A DNA stretch of 64,000 nucleotides. Source: Rosa chinensis (taxonomy: Eukaryota > Streptophyta > Magnoliopsida > Rosales > Rosaceae). The stretch is from contig NC_037094.1 of NCBI RefSeq assembly GCF_002994745.2, positions 8,106,001-8,170,000 on the forward strand. The letters run 5' to 3'. Positions 1 to 11,800 of this stretch are shown here, piece after piece. The translations under genes and the position numbers were made by a program. Numbering within the stretch: position 1 is the stretch's first letter; each line of letters begins with the position of its first letter. Below the pieces are notes generated by a model. That model saw only the letters and a list, made by a program, of their open reading frames with translations. It ran no database searches and was not told the DNA's origin.

Positions 1-198
1 CGTTCACTGGCAAACAATTTAGAAGGAACAATGAAAATCTAAACTATGTCAATCACACGTGGAAGAGCCTAGTGAAACATGTAGCTATCTGAATTCCAAC
101 AGGGATAGTAAAACTTCAAATATACCGTGGTATTACGATCTTAAACAGATGCCCTTCTGCACTGGGAGGTAACGACATGATAAGAAATCTAAGCTCAC

Positions 199-618
199 CT
201 GTGCAGGGAAGTTCCCACCAAAAGCAGCTGTGTCCCAGTTCAATTTTCCAGCAGTGGTTGCTTCGTATACCCCATAAAGATACTTCACCTCATAGTCAAA
301 CAGAAATAGCTTCATCCCTGGCTTAATCTTCTCAATAACTTCCCTTCTTCCAGCAGGAAGTCCGAAAACTCGGTACATATAGCATTCTGGTTTTGTTCGT
401 CCATTACACATAAAAATATAACCAGAAAAATCTTCCGAATTCATCTGGTTGTTGCACACCATTTGTTCCTTTGCGCCATCTCTACTTATGATATCGGCAG
501 GAGCAGAAATCTGACCATACCAACGACTCATAGGGGGCAAAGCGGTAACATAATTTGCATTCACGTCACCTACAGCCGATGCTCGATATTCCAAGTCCTC
601 ATTTCCTCCACAGTTCAT
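199..618 (-). CDS. DCD (Development and Cell Death) domain protein, first coding exon; gene runs off the left edge
   Basis: This exon gives 140 residues and ends at a clean donor (CAG|GTGAGC) at 199. Residues from about 60 to 140 match the plant DCD domain, with the GYIFMCNG, YRVFGLP, KLFLFDYE and YGVYEA blocks and an FGGNFPAQ end. DCD proteins are plant-specific and linked to stress, hormone response and programmed cell death. I chose the ATG at 618 because a splice acceptor (TTCTAG) sits at 627-632, so the in-frame ATG at 648 lies in the intron. A 5'UTR exon appears to end at 1044 with donor AAG|GTAAGG, giving a 5'UTR intron of about 417 bp (627-1043). The remaining exons lie left of the window. 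DCD identity is firm; the subfamily cannot be told from this exon. Confidence 0.8.
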
Positions 619-1274
619 GTTGAAGACTAGAATGAGAGCAATATGCACAACTTATTATCGAAACAGAAACCGAAAACTAGCTAAAAGATGGAAATTGAAG
701 TCTACAAAATTTTGATAACTCACTGCAAATTCTTCCCAACTATGCAATAATTTACAGCATTTCAAAAATATTTACTGAAGTAAAACCATGGCAAATGTGC
801 TCACATCTTCCCTAAAGCAAGAACCCATTGAAAGTATAAACAATCTGAAACGAAAATTACATACAATCCTTGAATTATACAATTCCCAAACCCCATTTCG
901 TTACTGATCACGATTAAGTCAAACAATATGACCCAAAATTCAGCTCATCAAAAGTCACAGACAAAACGACATAAAACGGAAAGGAAAGGCGAATATGTAT
1001 CTGAAAATCGTAGTAATATTGGAGGAGGAGGACCGTACCTTACCTTGGAGACGAAGTTTCAGTGCCAAAAACTGTGAGTGGCAAAAACCCTAACAAAACC
1101 TACTGTAATTCACTCACTCATATTCACTGCAACTTGTAAAATCAAAGGCTTCAACATCTCTCTCTCCCTCTCTCTCTCCGTTAACAGTTTGTGTGGGGGC
1201 GAGTTGGTGACTGGCGTGTTAACATGTGGATCCGCCACCGTGGACCGGCCAAGTATTTTTTATTATTGATTTAG

Positions 1275-1350
1275 TTAATAATAATAATAACTAGTCTTCT
1301 TCCTCTATATATGTTCCGCATGTGCTAGTTATTATTATTATTATTATTTT
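1275..1350. repeat. ATT/AAT-rich inverted repeat upstream of the DCD gene
   Basis: Two arms, AATAATAATAATAACTAG near 1280 and its complement CTAGTTATTATTATTATT near 1326, flank a short loop and could form a hairpin. It lies in the 1045-1506 stretch, which holds no gene and is otherwise simple AT-rich sequence. It may be a small MITE remnant or just diverged trinucleotide repeat. Confidence 0.5.
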
Positions 1351-1506
1351 TTTCAGAAAATAAAAAGAAAATATCGGAGTTAGTTATTGCGGAGAAAACA
1401 TAATGGAGAGAGAAAAGTGGGTCGTGAAAATTTTATTTATTTATTTATTTTAATAAAAATATATTTTATAAATGTCTTAATTACCCTTCTAATTTAATTA
1501 ATTCTC

Positions 1507-2621
1507 AAAGTTTATAAAAGCTTTTTTTTTTTTTAAGGAAATAGGTCAGTCATTTCATTATAATTCAGCAAGCAGTACAAAAAAGAAACACCCCTATGGG
1601 GTCGACAGAAAGAATCGTTCCTTATAACCTCATGAAACTCTATTCTAGAAGAATAAAACCCCAAAAAATCCCGAGTACACCCACCTTTTGGTAAATTCAC
1701 GCACTTTTATTCCAACAAAAACCTAGAAACCTCGAAGCTTATATAAAAAGGTCCAACTAAGGTACTGGTTTTTGCGACCCAAACTGAAATTAAACAGCAC
1801 TATGGGCCATAGAGACCCACACCATCCAACCCTCTAACAAAAGGGCCACAAGCCAGGCCAAGACCCAGGAGGCCCAACAATACCAAGAGCAGGCCCAGAG
1901 AGTAGGGTAAACCAAAGCCCTAGCCCAATGAGCCCACAAATGTCCTTCCAGCCAACCACCAACAGCTGCGCCGTCGCCGACGACGCCAGTCAAGGGAAAC
2001 ACCCCGCAGCCGCCGCCGACTTCCCTACCACTTCGGACACCGACACACACCATTGAGCTTGATCGTGGAGAGAGAACCTTTCCTTCCAAACCATGACAAT
2101 GGACAGATTCTGCCATCTCCGACCATCCCAGACTCACGACCCCAGCGCCGCCACCAAGATCAGGGTCCTGTACATCTCCACAAAACCAGTTCTAGTCACA
2201 TCCCCGACTTAAGGCCGATCGGGATCCAGCAAAGTCATCTGGGCAGCGCACTACTTCGTCGGTAACCCAAGCCTCATCACCGCCAACAGAGATGGGAATC
2301 AGCCCACCGCTCTGCACATGCCAACATCCAACACAGTTCGCCGGATCTACATCACTACCCATTGGAAACCTTCCACCAAACCAGATCCGATTAACTAGAA
2401 CCCAATCACCATGAAATACAGCAACCACGCAGCCTCTAACAGAAGAGAGATTCTGACGAAGAGATTTGTCGTCGTTGCAACCCGAGGAGAGAAGCAGACG
2501 AGTAGGTTTGTCGCCGCCGCTTTCCAAAGAAAGAGACCAGCGATATTTCTCTCCCTCGAGAGAGAGAGACGGAGTCATCAGCGTTCAACAGTTTTGAAAC
2601 CTATAAAGTTTATAAAAGCTT
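1507..2621 (-). mobile_element. Retroposed element in antisense orientation with 17-bp target site duplication
   Basis: The 17-mer AAAGTTTATAAAAGCTT occurs at 1507-1523 and again at 2605-2621. The interior (1524-2604) begins with a T-run (1522-1534), which is a poly-A tail when read on the minus strand. This is the signature of target-primed reverse transcription: a non-LTR retroelement or retrocopy of about 1.08 kb inserted in minus orientation. The minus strand has two open stretches (2578-2192 and 2137-1790) with no recognisable reverse transcriptase or other domain. It may be a LINE-derived non-autonomous element or a chimeric retrocopy. The TSD and poly-A are seen directly; the family is unknown. 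Confidence 0.75.
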
Positions 2622-4237
2622 AAATGAGCTTATTAAAGAATAGACTACAGCTGTGCCGCAATAGCTGTTTTGACCTAGGTTTGCGTCTAGATATCTAGAT
2701 TGCTGACCATCTTCTACCATGAACATGGATATACTCAGTTGGAATTATAGGGGAATCTGCAATGATGCAACTAAGAGGGCTCTAAAGGATTTGATATCCC
2801 AGAATCGTCCCCAAATTGTCTTTCTTTGTGAGACGAAAATTAGTCGAATGGCAGACTTCATTAATCTTCATACTGCCTAGGGCTTTCAACACTTCAAGGA
2901 GGTTCTAAGTGATGGAAATTCAGGAGGACTAGGGATGTTCTGGAATAGAGATGTGGTGGTGCAGGAACGAACTTCATCTGCCCATCATATAGATCTAGTT
3001 ATTATCGGCGGTCCAGGGGAATCTTCTTGGCGTTTGACAGGTTTCTATGGCTTTGCTCGTACGGGAGATAGGGATCGGTCGTGGCAACTTCTAAAGGATC
3101 TTAGCGATCTTGACTCTCTACCTTAGGTAGTCATAGGTGATTTCAATAAGATTCTGAATAGTAGTGAGAAGATTGATGGACCGGTCCGGGTCGAGCGTCA
3201 GATGATAGGCTTTCGTGAAGCCCTAGGTAATGGCGATTTGCTTGACCTAGGGGTTTTCGGGACCACTGTACGCTTGGTGGAACTTGGAAAAACAGTTGTA
3301 CTTGGATAGGGCAGTGTGTACACCTTCGTGGTGTGATATATTTAGTTATGCAAGGTTGCGTCATCTTCCTCCAAGTGACTTCGATCACGTTCCTATTCTG
3401 CTTCAAGCTAGTTCGTTGCCTCACAGACCGTGCCATCATCGTTTCAAATTTGAAGCTTATTGGTTGCAACATGCAGAGTGTGCTGGGGTGGTAAATGAGG
3501 TATGGCTAACGGATGTTACAAGTACTCCTATGTACTGTGTTTCGCAGAAAATTAAGCACACTAGAATGAAGTTAGATAAATGGCAGAAGTAAGCCTTTAG
3601 GGTGAGGTAATTAACTATGCTCGGTCTTCGTTCCCGATTAGAAGCGTTAATAGATGTGCCTATCTCAGTGCCAGTTCAATTGGAGAAAAAGAATCTGCAA
3701 GACCAACTCCAAGTCCTTCTTTCTCAGGAAGAGACTTTTTTACGTCAGCGTTCAAAAGTTACTTGGCTCCAAGAGGGGGATACGAATACGAGCTTTTTCC
3801 ATCGTAAAGCTTCTAATAGGAGACGTAAAATCGAATTCAGGGTCTCTATGATGAGAATGGTTGGTTTGAGGATGATGTAGGAGTGGAAAACATTGTTACT
3901 ACCTATTTCACAAAGATGTTTGAAGCCCAAGCTATAGATATGGATGCGGTCAATACAACTCTTGAAGCTATTCAACCTTGTGTTACCCCGATTAAGAACG
4001 AGCAGTTTGTGTGCCACTTACTCTTATGAGGAAGTCCATAATGCTTTGTTTCAGATGTACCCTACGAAGTCTCCCAGCCAGGATGGGATGCCACCTTTGT
4101 TTTTCCAATATTATTGGGATACAATTGGGGAGGATATAACCTTGACAATGTAAAGTTTCCTACATACAGGTCAGTTATTAAGACAAATTAATTTCACACA
4201 TATTTGTCTTATTCCAAAGAAGAATGACCCCGAACAG

Positions 4238-5218
4238 ATGTCAGATTTACGGCCTATGGCTTTGTGTAATGTTTTGTATAAAATCTGCTCCAAGGTGGTG
4301 GCTAACCGGCTCAAACTGATTTTACCTGCTTTGATTTCTCCTTTTCAAAGTGCATTTGTGCCAGGGAAATTAATTACTAATAATATTCTGGTGGCTAATG
4401 AGATTGCTCATTATGTTCATAACAAAAGAGAAGGGAGTGAAGGTTATTTGGCATTGAAACTTGACCTTAGTAAAGCCTATGATAGGATGGAATGGTATTT
4501 TCTTCGAAAGGTGTTGGTTCGTTTTGGGTTTGCACAAAGCTGGATTGACATGGTGATGGAGTGTGTCAGTTCGATGAGATATTCTTTCTTGATTCGGGGG
4601 AAGTCGTGGGGCTTTGTTTGTCCGAGCAGAGGTTTGAGACAGGGTGATCCCTAATCTCCTTATTTATTTTTGCTTAGAGCTGAAGGTTTTTCGTCATTAC
4701 TGCAAAGGAAACAGGATACTGGTCTTTTGCCAGGAATCGCAGTATGTGACAATGCTCCCTCTGTTAATCATCTTTTGTTTGCAGATGATAGTATGCTTTA
4801 TGCCAATGTGTCTTTGGAGGCCTGTTATGAGATTCAGGATGTTATTGAGACATATGGGCGAGCTTCAGGTCAGTTGGTTAATTTTCGTAAAAGTTATGTT
4901 GTGTTTAGTAAGAATGTTTCAGAGGAGATGAGAGAGGAGGTCTCTAGTTTAATGGGAGTTGAAATGGTGGTGTCACATGAGAAATACCTTGGGCTTCCTA
5001 CTTATGTGGGGAGAAAGAAGACCGCTACATTCCAATATATTATAGATAACTTGGCCAAGAAGATAGATGGTTGGCAGGGGAAGATGTTAAGTGGTGCGGG
5101 GAAGGATATCCTGATTCGAGTAGTTGCTCAAGCTTTACCAGCCTATGCAATGAGTGTGTTCCAATTGACAAAGAATTTTTGTGAGGATTTGGAACAGATG
5201 TGTGCCAGATTTTGGTAG
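4238..5218 (+). pseudogene. LINE reverse transcriptase core (ORF2 fragment, broken)
   Basis: This is the best preserved part of the LINE ORF2. The first piece (4238-4654) runs from SDLRPMALCN to GLRQGDP and ends at a TAA where a leucine codon is expected before SPYLF. The second piece (4670-5218) carries the FADD active-site box and the conserved KYLGLPTYVGR block, and stops at TAG after RFW. The enzyme would copy the element's RNA into DNA at the nicked target. Several stops make it a pseudogene. Confidence 0.85.
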
Positions 5219-5353
5219 GGATCTACGTTGGATAAGTAGAAAATACATTGGAAGACTTGGAATGCTATGTGTAATCTAAGGGAGGAAGGTGGTTTGGGAT
5301 TTCGAAGCCTTACGAATTTCAACTCGGCAATGTTGGCAAAGTAGGCTTGGCGG

Positions 5354-6823
5354 GTGATTCATCAACCGGATTCTCTTATTGCAAGAATTTATAAAGCAAA
5401 GTACTTTCCAGAGACTTCTTTTTGGGAGGCTCCGATCCATGTTTCTCCCTCGTACTCCTGGAGAAGTATTAGCTCTACTAGGGATCTTTTGAAGAAAAGC
5501 TCATGTTGGCAGATTGGTAATGGGGAGGAGGTTACTATATGGTCAGATTATTGGGCTCCTGCTTTGCATGAGGGAAGGCCGAGTACCAATGTTTTAGCAA
5601 TGGCGGAAATTAGCAAAGTTAGTGAGTTGTTGTCAGCTACGGGAGTTTGGAATGAGGCTCTTATTCGAAGGCTGTTTGGGAGGGAGGAGGCAGAAATTAT
5701 TTTAAACATTCCTCTTAGCCACCGAAATATACCTGAAAGATTGGTATGGAAGTTGGAAAAGAAGGGTGAGTTTTTTGTTAAAACTACTTACTGGTTTACT
5801 TTTTTACACTCTTCTTGTCGTAGCCCTTTTACTCTGGCGGTGACTGGGAATTTTTGGAAAAGGATTTGGAAGCTGGTTCCTAATGCAGCAAAAATATGTG
5901 CATGGAGGGTTTGTCACGACATTATACCAGCTCTGGATAGACTAGCTACAAGGCATCTTCAAGTAGAATCTCAGGGTTGTGTTTTGTGTGGAGATAGTGG
6001 TGAGTCTACTTTACATTTGTGTCGAGATTGCCCCTTTACGAGGCAGGTATTGCACGGACATGTGATCCTGAAGAGGACGTGTTCTGATCCACAGGTTGTA
6101 GATTGTGACTTGTTAACATGGTTTGGATATTGTGTGAGGACGTTATCTATTACCGACCTGGGGGTTTTGATTTTTCTATTGTGGAGTATTTGGAAGGAAA
6201 GAAATTCACGAGTATGGGAAGGAAAAAGTGTATTGGCCTGTGATGTTTTTCTTCGAGCTGATTCTCACTTACGTGAGTTTCGTGTTCATAATACAAACTC
6301 TACTCTAAGGACTGCTAGTAGAAGAAGAATGCAAGCATGGGGGGCTCCATTAGCAGGTGTCTTAAAAATCAATGTTGATGGATCCTTTTATCATACCACT
6401 AGAACAGGTGGTTTCGGCTTTGTAATAAGGGATTCCAGTGGTGCAATGGTAGCTGGGGGCGCAGGCCCTTTACGGGGATTGATTTCATCTGAGCATGTCG
6501 AGGTTTTGGCTTGCAGGTCTGCAGTTAATTTTGCAATTGATCATGGTTTCACTCCAGCTATTTTAGAAACCGATGCACAAGAGGTGAAACGTCAGCTCGC
6601 TACCCAAGCAAGCGTTAATACTTCGGCATTGGGACGATTATATGAGGACCTGAGCTTAATTCTGGCTTCTGATAATAGTTTGCAAGTTCACTATGTTAGT
6701 AGGAAAGCCAATATAGTGGGCCTTAGGGCTTGCCCTATTCTTTTTCTTTCTCTCTTTTGGGTTGGCTTGGTCTGGACCTTTTGGGGGTGGCATATCCTGC
6801 TCTTAGTCCTATATTGCCTCTAG
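5354..6823 (+). pseudogene. LINE ORF2 C-terminal part: zf-RVT and RNase H domains
   Basis: This 489-residue open stretch is the 3' part of the LINE ORF2. It holds the region after reverse transcriptase (WQIGNGEEVTIWSDYW), a zf-RVT zinc-binding domain and a plant-type RNase H (RVT_3), with INVDGSF giving the first catalytic Asp. It is not an independent gene: no start context is needed, and it is preceded in the same element by stops at 5216, 5237 and 5341. The tail after about 6725 no longer looks like RNase H and is probably read-through. Confidence 0.85.
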
Positions 6824-7734
6824 GTCGAAGCTATCTGTTGTTTTCATGAGTGGAAACGTACACCATGAGGGTCTTAGGCGTCTAAACTTCTGAAGACAGT
6901 TGTTTTGCCTTAGGGTGTATAGGAGTAGGGGATTTTATTTTCCTGCATTTTACTTTCTAGCATGTTCCTTCTTGGTTTTTAAGTTTAGGAGTCTCCGTAT
7001 TTTTGGAGTTTAGTCTTTTAATAATTGAGCATCGATTATGTAATATGAAGGGTGCTTGTACCCTTCATGTTTGACCGAGTGAGGTCATCATGATTTTACA
7101 TCAATGGATTAGTCTTCCGTTGCCCTAAAAAAAAAAAAATTATTCCGTTAAAGTAGGGATAAAATTGTACATATATTTTTTTTTTACAAATTTTTTATTA
7201 ACTAAATTAAAATAAGTTGTAAAAACATTCACTAATCTAGATTTAGCTACCTCCTCTATTTATTTGTCTCACTAATTATTCTAAAAAAGATTTTTGATTA
7301 GTTTATCCAATTTAATATATATTAACATTTTTATGAAAAAAAAAACATTTCATGAAGAAGAACCAAACACAATTAGAGGTACTGAAATGAATTGCCTCGA
7401 GAAGTCAGAGAAGATGATGAATAGAATTCAGTATTATTTTTATTTTTTCATGTGTCAAAATATTTTTTAAATTATAGATGTAAAATTAAATACTATTAAA
7501 AAGACTATTTTACCCTTGATATTTTTCCCACATGACTGCCACATAGGTACTTTTAATGAAATAATGGACAGAAGTATTAACATACCCTTGAGATTTGAAC
7601 TAGCGGAGACCACATTGTCGGTTATTCAAAATGGCTGGTGAATTTATTCAAAATACCACAATTCATCAACTGAATTCCCAGCACCAAATTTATAAGGAAA
7701 ATCAAATTCTCAACCTAGCTTAATCTTAATTAAA

Positions 7735-8180
7735 CTACTCACTCACCCAATGGATTACATACTGCTCTTCTGCATCATCATTTCAATCTCATTGTTGAAG
7801 GAGATTTCAAGTTAGCAATAGACTGTGTTCAAGGCAGATGTCAAACTCCTTGGCGGATTAAAACACTTTTGCAGGATATATAGGCTCTCACCTTTCAGTT
7901 TCAGTCAGTAATGTTCCAGCATATCTATCAGGAGGCTAATTTTGTTTCAGACCGCTTAACTTTGAAAGCGCATACTTCTCATAATCTTTATGTTTGGTTT
8001 TTCTGTATATCCCTTTCAGTGTCCCCAGCGTTTCACTTGGATCAGCTGGGAATGGTGTTTGCCGAGGCTTTGTTTTATACTCACTCACCCTCTTTCACTA
8101 TTTAGGCGTATCAATTCATAAGTTACCTTCTGTTTCGTCAAAAGTTGCTAGCTGCTCTCTTCTTTTTCACTCACGCTGAG
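7735..8180 (+). mobile_element. Second LINE remnant: 3' RNase H (RVT_3) fragment
   Basis: Translated in one frame, 7780-7980 reads like the end of a LINE RNase H: IVEGDFKLAIDCVQG, then a stop, then FQHIYQEANFVSDRL, the common H-x(3)-N-x(2)-D block. It is separate from the first LINE, which already ended in poly-A at 7139. No TSD or poly-A was found. The stretch 7140-7734 between them is AT-rich with nothing recognisable. Confidence 0.65.
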
Positions 8181-8220
8181 GTGAAGAATTAGAGAAAAGG
8201 AATGATATTATTTTCATGAG

Positions 8221-8270
8221 GAAAATGATATTGTCAGCAGAACATGAAAATGATATTGTCAGCAGAACAT
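8221..8270. repeat. Exact 25-bp tandem duplication
   Basis: The 25-base unit starting GAAAATGATATTGTCAGC occurs twice back to back, at 8221-8245 and 8246-8270, without mismatch. It lies just past the second LINE remnant, in the gene-free stretch 8181-8809. Confidence 0.85.
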
Positions 8271-8809
8271 ATCATCCCCCGTATATGACATACTCGTCAC
8301 CGTTTACACCGACGAAAATTGAACTCTGATAGCAAAAAAAATCCGGAAAATAGTAGCAAACGGGGCAACATGTATGGACCAAAATAGTTTAACACTTTTA
8401 ACTATTTCTTTTTGCTTTGGCCAAATACCAAGAAGTCAATAACCCAAGGTAGGATTAATAGCCATACGAATTTGAAGTGGAGGCTAGAGTACAAGAACAA
8501 TTGGAGTCAAGTCTAAGGAACATATCTTATGGTCCATTCATACTCTTTTAACTTTTGATTCAGCAACCACCAGCTGAAAAATGAAGGCTAGAGAGGTTAC
8601 TTAAACCCAGCAACATACCCTCCTCACTTCCTCAAAATTGCATCCAATACATTCTCATCCGCTTAGCGGCTTTGAATGCCCTATGAAAAGTTATTCCTCT
8701 CGAAGACAAGTTACAGTGCTTTGAATACCAATACAAAATGAAGGACTAGTTCCTTCAAAGGGCCGATATCTGATAGCTGGAGTCTATGAGATTTTGTGTA
8801 AACCAACCA

Positions 8810-11800
8810 TCAGATCAGAGGATATAGAAATGAGAAGGGGCTAGTGCAGAGCCATACAGCTTTGAAAACCCGTTTCTGATGAGCCTTAATGGATTGGGAA
8901 GGCTTCTGGGCGTTATACCTGATATCAAATATGTGAATCATAGGATCAGCAGTACCGGATGAGATGTATAAACCATCAGGAGACCAAGCTTGATTTATCA
9001 GAGCCGATTGAGAATCACTGCTCTCTTGCTTCCACCCAAAAGCATGTATCTCTGTTTGCCTCAGTCTGATATCATATAGTCGGAGCTGCTTCTCATGAGT
9101 ACTGCATATGAAAACAAATGGAGTTGGCTTAAGATGATGTTGTGAAGCAAGACTAACAAGCCGAAAGTTTTACACAACACTATTATGGTCAATAACAATA
9201 ATCTACAAAAACTGCCCATCGATCATGAATCATTTTTGCAAATAATATAACACACCATGCAAAGACAAGTACTAGGGGACAATTTTCTAAAAGGATAGTG
9301 GCACACAAAGATTCTAGCTTCAAAACACGAGTGTTCTCACCCTGCTTGAACCATGAATAGATTAAAGTCGCAAGGATTTGGCAAAACACTCATGCATTTA
9401 CTATCTATCTGATGCTTAAACTCTGTTCTTTCCATATTAGCATTGAAGCCAACAATCCTCTTGTCTGCTCCCACAGATAGTATAATTTGCTTTTGCCACA
9501 TCCCAGCAACGCCCATAACAGCAGATGAATGTATACTCCTATGCAATTGCTTTGGTTTCCAGACATTTTCTGCATCCGTCTCTTTCCAGAGTACAACAGC
9601 ATGATCACTACCACCAGTGACAAAGCAGGTATTCTCCCAAGGTGGGAAAACTATGCTGTTAATAATCCCTTTCACATGAGGCTTGGCTTCCAAGAAAGTA
9701 ACACGAGGTTTCTGTCAAACGCGGAAAAAACTAGAATCAGAGTTGGAAAAATATCTAAAAGAGGAACCAAACTTCTCTATGGGTGCTCTATATTGGGGGC
9801 AGAGGGCATGCTCTTCCAGCCCCATATAATTCTATGTATTTATCCCAAGTGATACCAACACACAATTGCGACATTATTTTAACCACAGCCCTTACCCCTT
9901 GTGTTCGATTTAGATTTAGAACTGATACTTGTGATTCCCCACCATCAGCAGTATACACAGAAAATAGGCTGTTTCCATGGGGATGCCAGGCAATATCTTC
10001 TGGCCATCTCCTTTGCTTTGGGGATTGGCAATCTGTAGTACTAAGTAGAGAAGCACCTGACCTACAAGCAAAAGAAACAAATGGAACACACAAAAACAAT
10101 TAGTTGGGTAGGGTAGAAGCACCTGGCCTGCAAATCCAAAAACAAGAACACACATGTGCACTACAAAATTGGATAGCAACTTTCCACTTAAAAACTAGAG
10201 AAGGAAAATTGAGAACGATTAATAATACTGAGACACCAAGATAACTACATAGACCACCAGATAGCACACCACACAGCGTCAGTTTTTGAAATGTGAAAAG
10301 AAAATGTTAAAAACTAATTGTAATAATGGGCTGGGAGATTGGGCAACAAAATAAAGATCATTTAAACAGGGTCCCCATTCTAGAGATTGCTATAACTAAT
10401 CCCACCTGGTTTCCCATCAAAAAGCTTCCAGGTTGTCTAAGTAACTCTTCCAAAGTCCCAATAACAAGAAAGATCTGTCCACATCATTAGTCAACTAAGG
10501 ACATCTTTCCTCTAGAAGCAGAGACTAGAAAGCATACTTTTGCTAACTGGACGTGCGGTTGTGTGTGTGTGTGTTTGGGGGGGGGGGTGGTGTGCGGTAC
10601 ACTACAATTGACCAAACATTATCTTTTTTATAATGAAGAGGCACCGTCCATGCATTTTCATCAACTCTTTCTTATGAAACAAACTATTCAGTCCACCCGT
10701 TTGCATATATCTCTATCAAATCCTGAAGTATGTAAGTAGACATTATGTTTCATTTTCCTCTAATTTATGTTTATGCTGCTACCAAACAAGCAATGCAATT
10801 TTGGAACTAATTGTGTAACAGACTAACAGTATGAAAGTTCAGACTTTACCCCCTGCCTTGAACTTCCCACAAGTTGACCAGTCCATCCAAAGCGCTGCAA
10901 AATCGAAAGCAATTGTATAAGATTTGACCATGTTTATCAGCAGCATTTCATGCATCTCGTAGTTCTATGACAGAATAGACAACATCTTTCTTTTAGGTTC
11001 TAGGGCAGCTCACAATAAAACTATCATTCCAAAACTCTAAATCACATAAAATATTAGGATATCCCTCAACTCAGTGTAATAGAGCACATGGAATTGTGGA
11101 AAGTTACGAACTTAAGAACAAGATTCAAAGCAGTGACATAACCTTATAAAATAATAATAATAATAAAAAATAAATAAATAACAAAATACCTACATCTGCG
11201 CTACCTGAATGCAAAAAGATACAGCCATACAGGATATTCGAAAATTGAATGTTTTAATTACAAAGTCTCATTTAAAGACTCACACTCAAACACCACTATT
11301 AAACAAAAGACCATGGGCAGTAGAAGACACAACTTAATCTTACAACAGGAGGGTTTACACTTTTTTATAGGATTTGTTCCCTCATACTCAAAGGTGAAAG
11401 ATTAGAAGAGTGAAATTAAGACAATAGATAGTACGTGGATTGATGATGAGTTAAAAACAGGGAAATACACTTGTTCCTCATAACTCGTAATGTTATACCT
11501 GGTTGCAAAAAGCTGATCATTCACTGGACACATATAAAGACATCTCAACTTTCTCTTGTGATGACTGGATATGTGATTGTTTGAATGGCACTGGATTATA
11601 GAGGGTTTGGAGCTAGTACGAACCATCGGAATTAATTCTTTATGTTCTTTCTCCTCTGAAATACAAACAATTTTCCCAATCAGACATACACACATGAAAT
11701 TGAATAAAAATAACACAGAGAAATATTGTGAGCATGTAACCTAAAGAAAAACAGTCAAGAACTTGAGGTGACAGCACGAGGCCAGTCAACAGCCAAGAGT

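Larger units (their letters stand above)
2622..7139 (+). mobile_element. Decayed plant L1-type LINE (endonuclease, reverse transcriptase, zf-RVT, RNase H, poly-A)
   Basis: ORF2 of a non-LTR retrotransposon starts at the ATG at 2719. An AP-endonuclease-like domain covers about 2719-3290. Reverse transcriptase covers about 4080-5220, with SDLRPMALCN, LDLSKAYDRMEW, GLRQGDP and the catalytic LLFADDS. A zf-RVT Cys/His region lies near 5860-6060 (CVLCGDSGES...HLCRDC), and a C-terminal RNase H near 6360-6720 (INVDGSF; LETDAQEV). The body ends in poly-A at 7127-7139. In-frame stops occur near 2878, 3124, 3590, 4151, 4652, 5216, 5237 and 5341, so it cannot be active. The left border is uncertain: the antisense element at 1507-2621 abuts it, and I found no clear TSD for this LINE. 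Confidence 0.9.

Noticed and set aside
640..648. Upstream in-frame ATG for the DCD gene at 648
   Set aside because: It precedes a TTCTAG splice acceptor, so it belongs to the 5'UTR intron.
1790..2578. Two minus-strand open frames (115 and 128 residues)
   Set aside because: They lie inside the TSD-bounded retroposed insert, have biased composition (Gly/Trp/Val-rich) and no domain.
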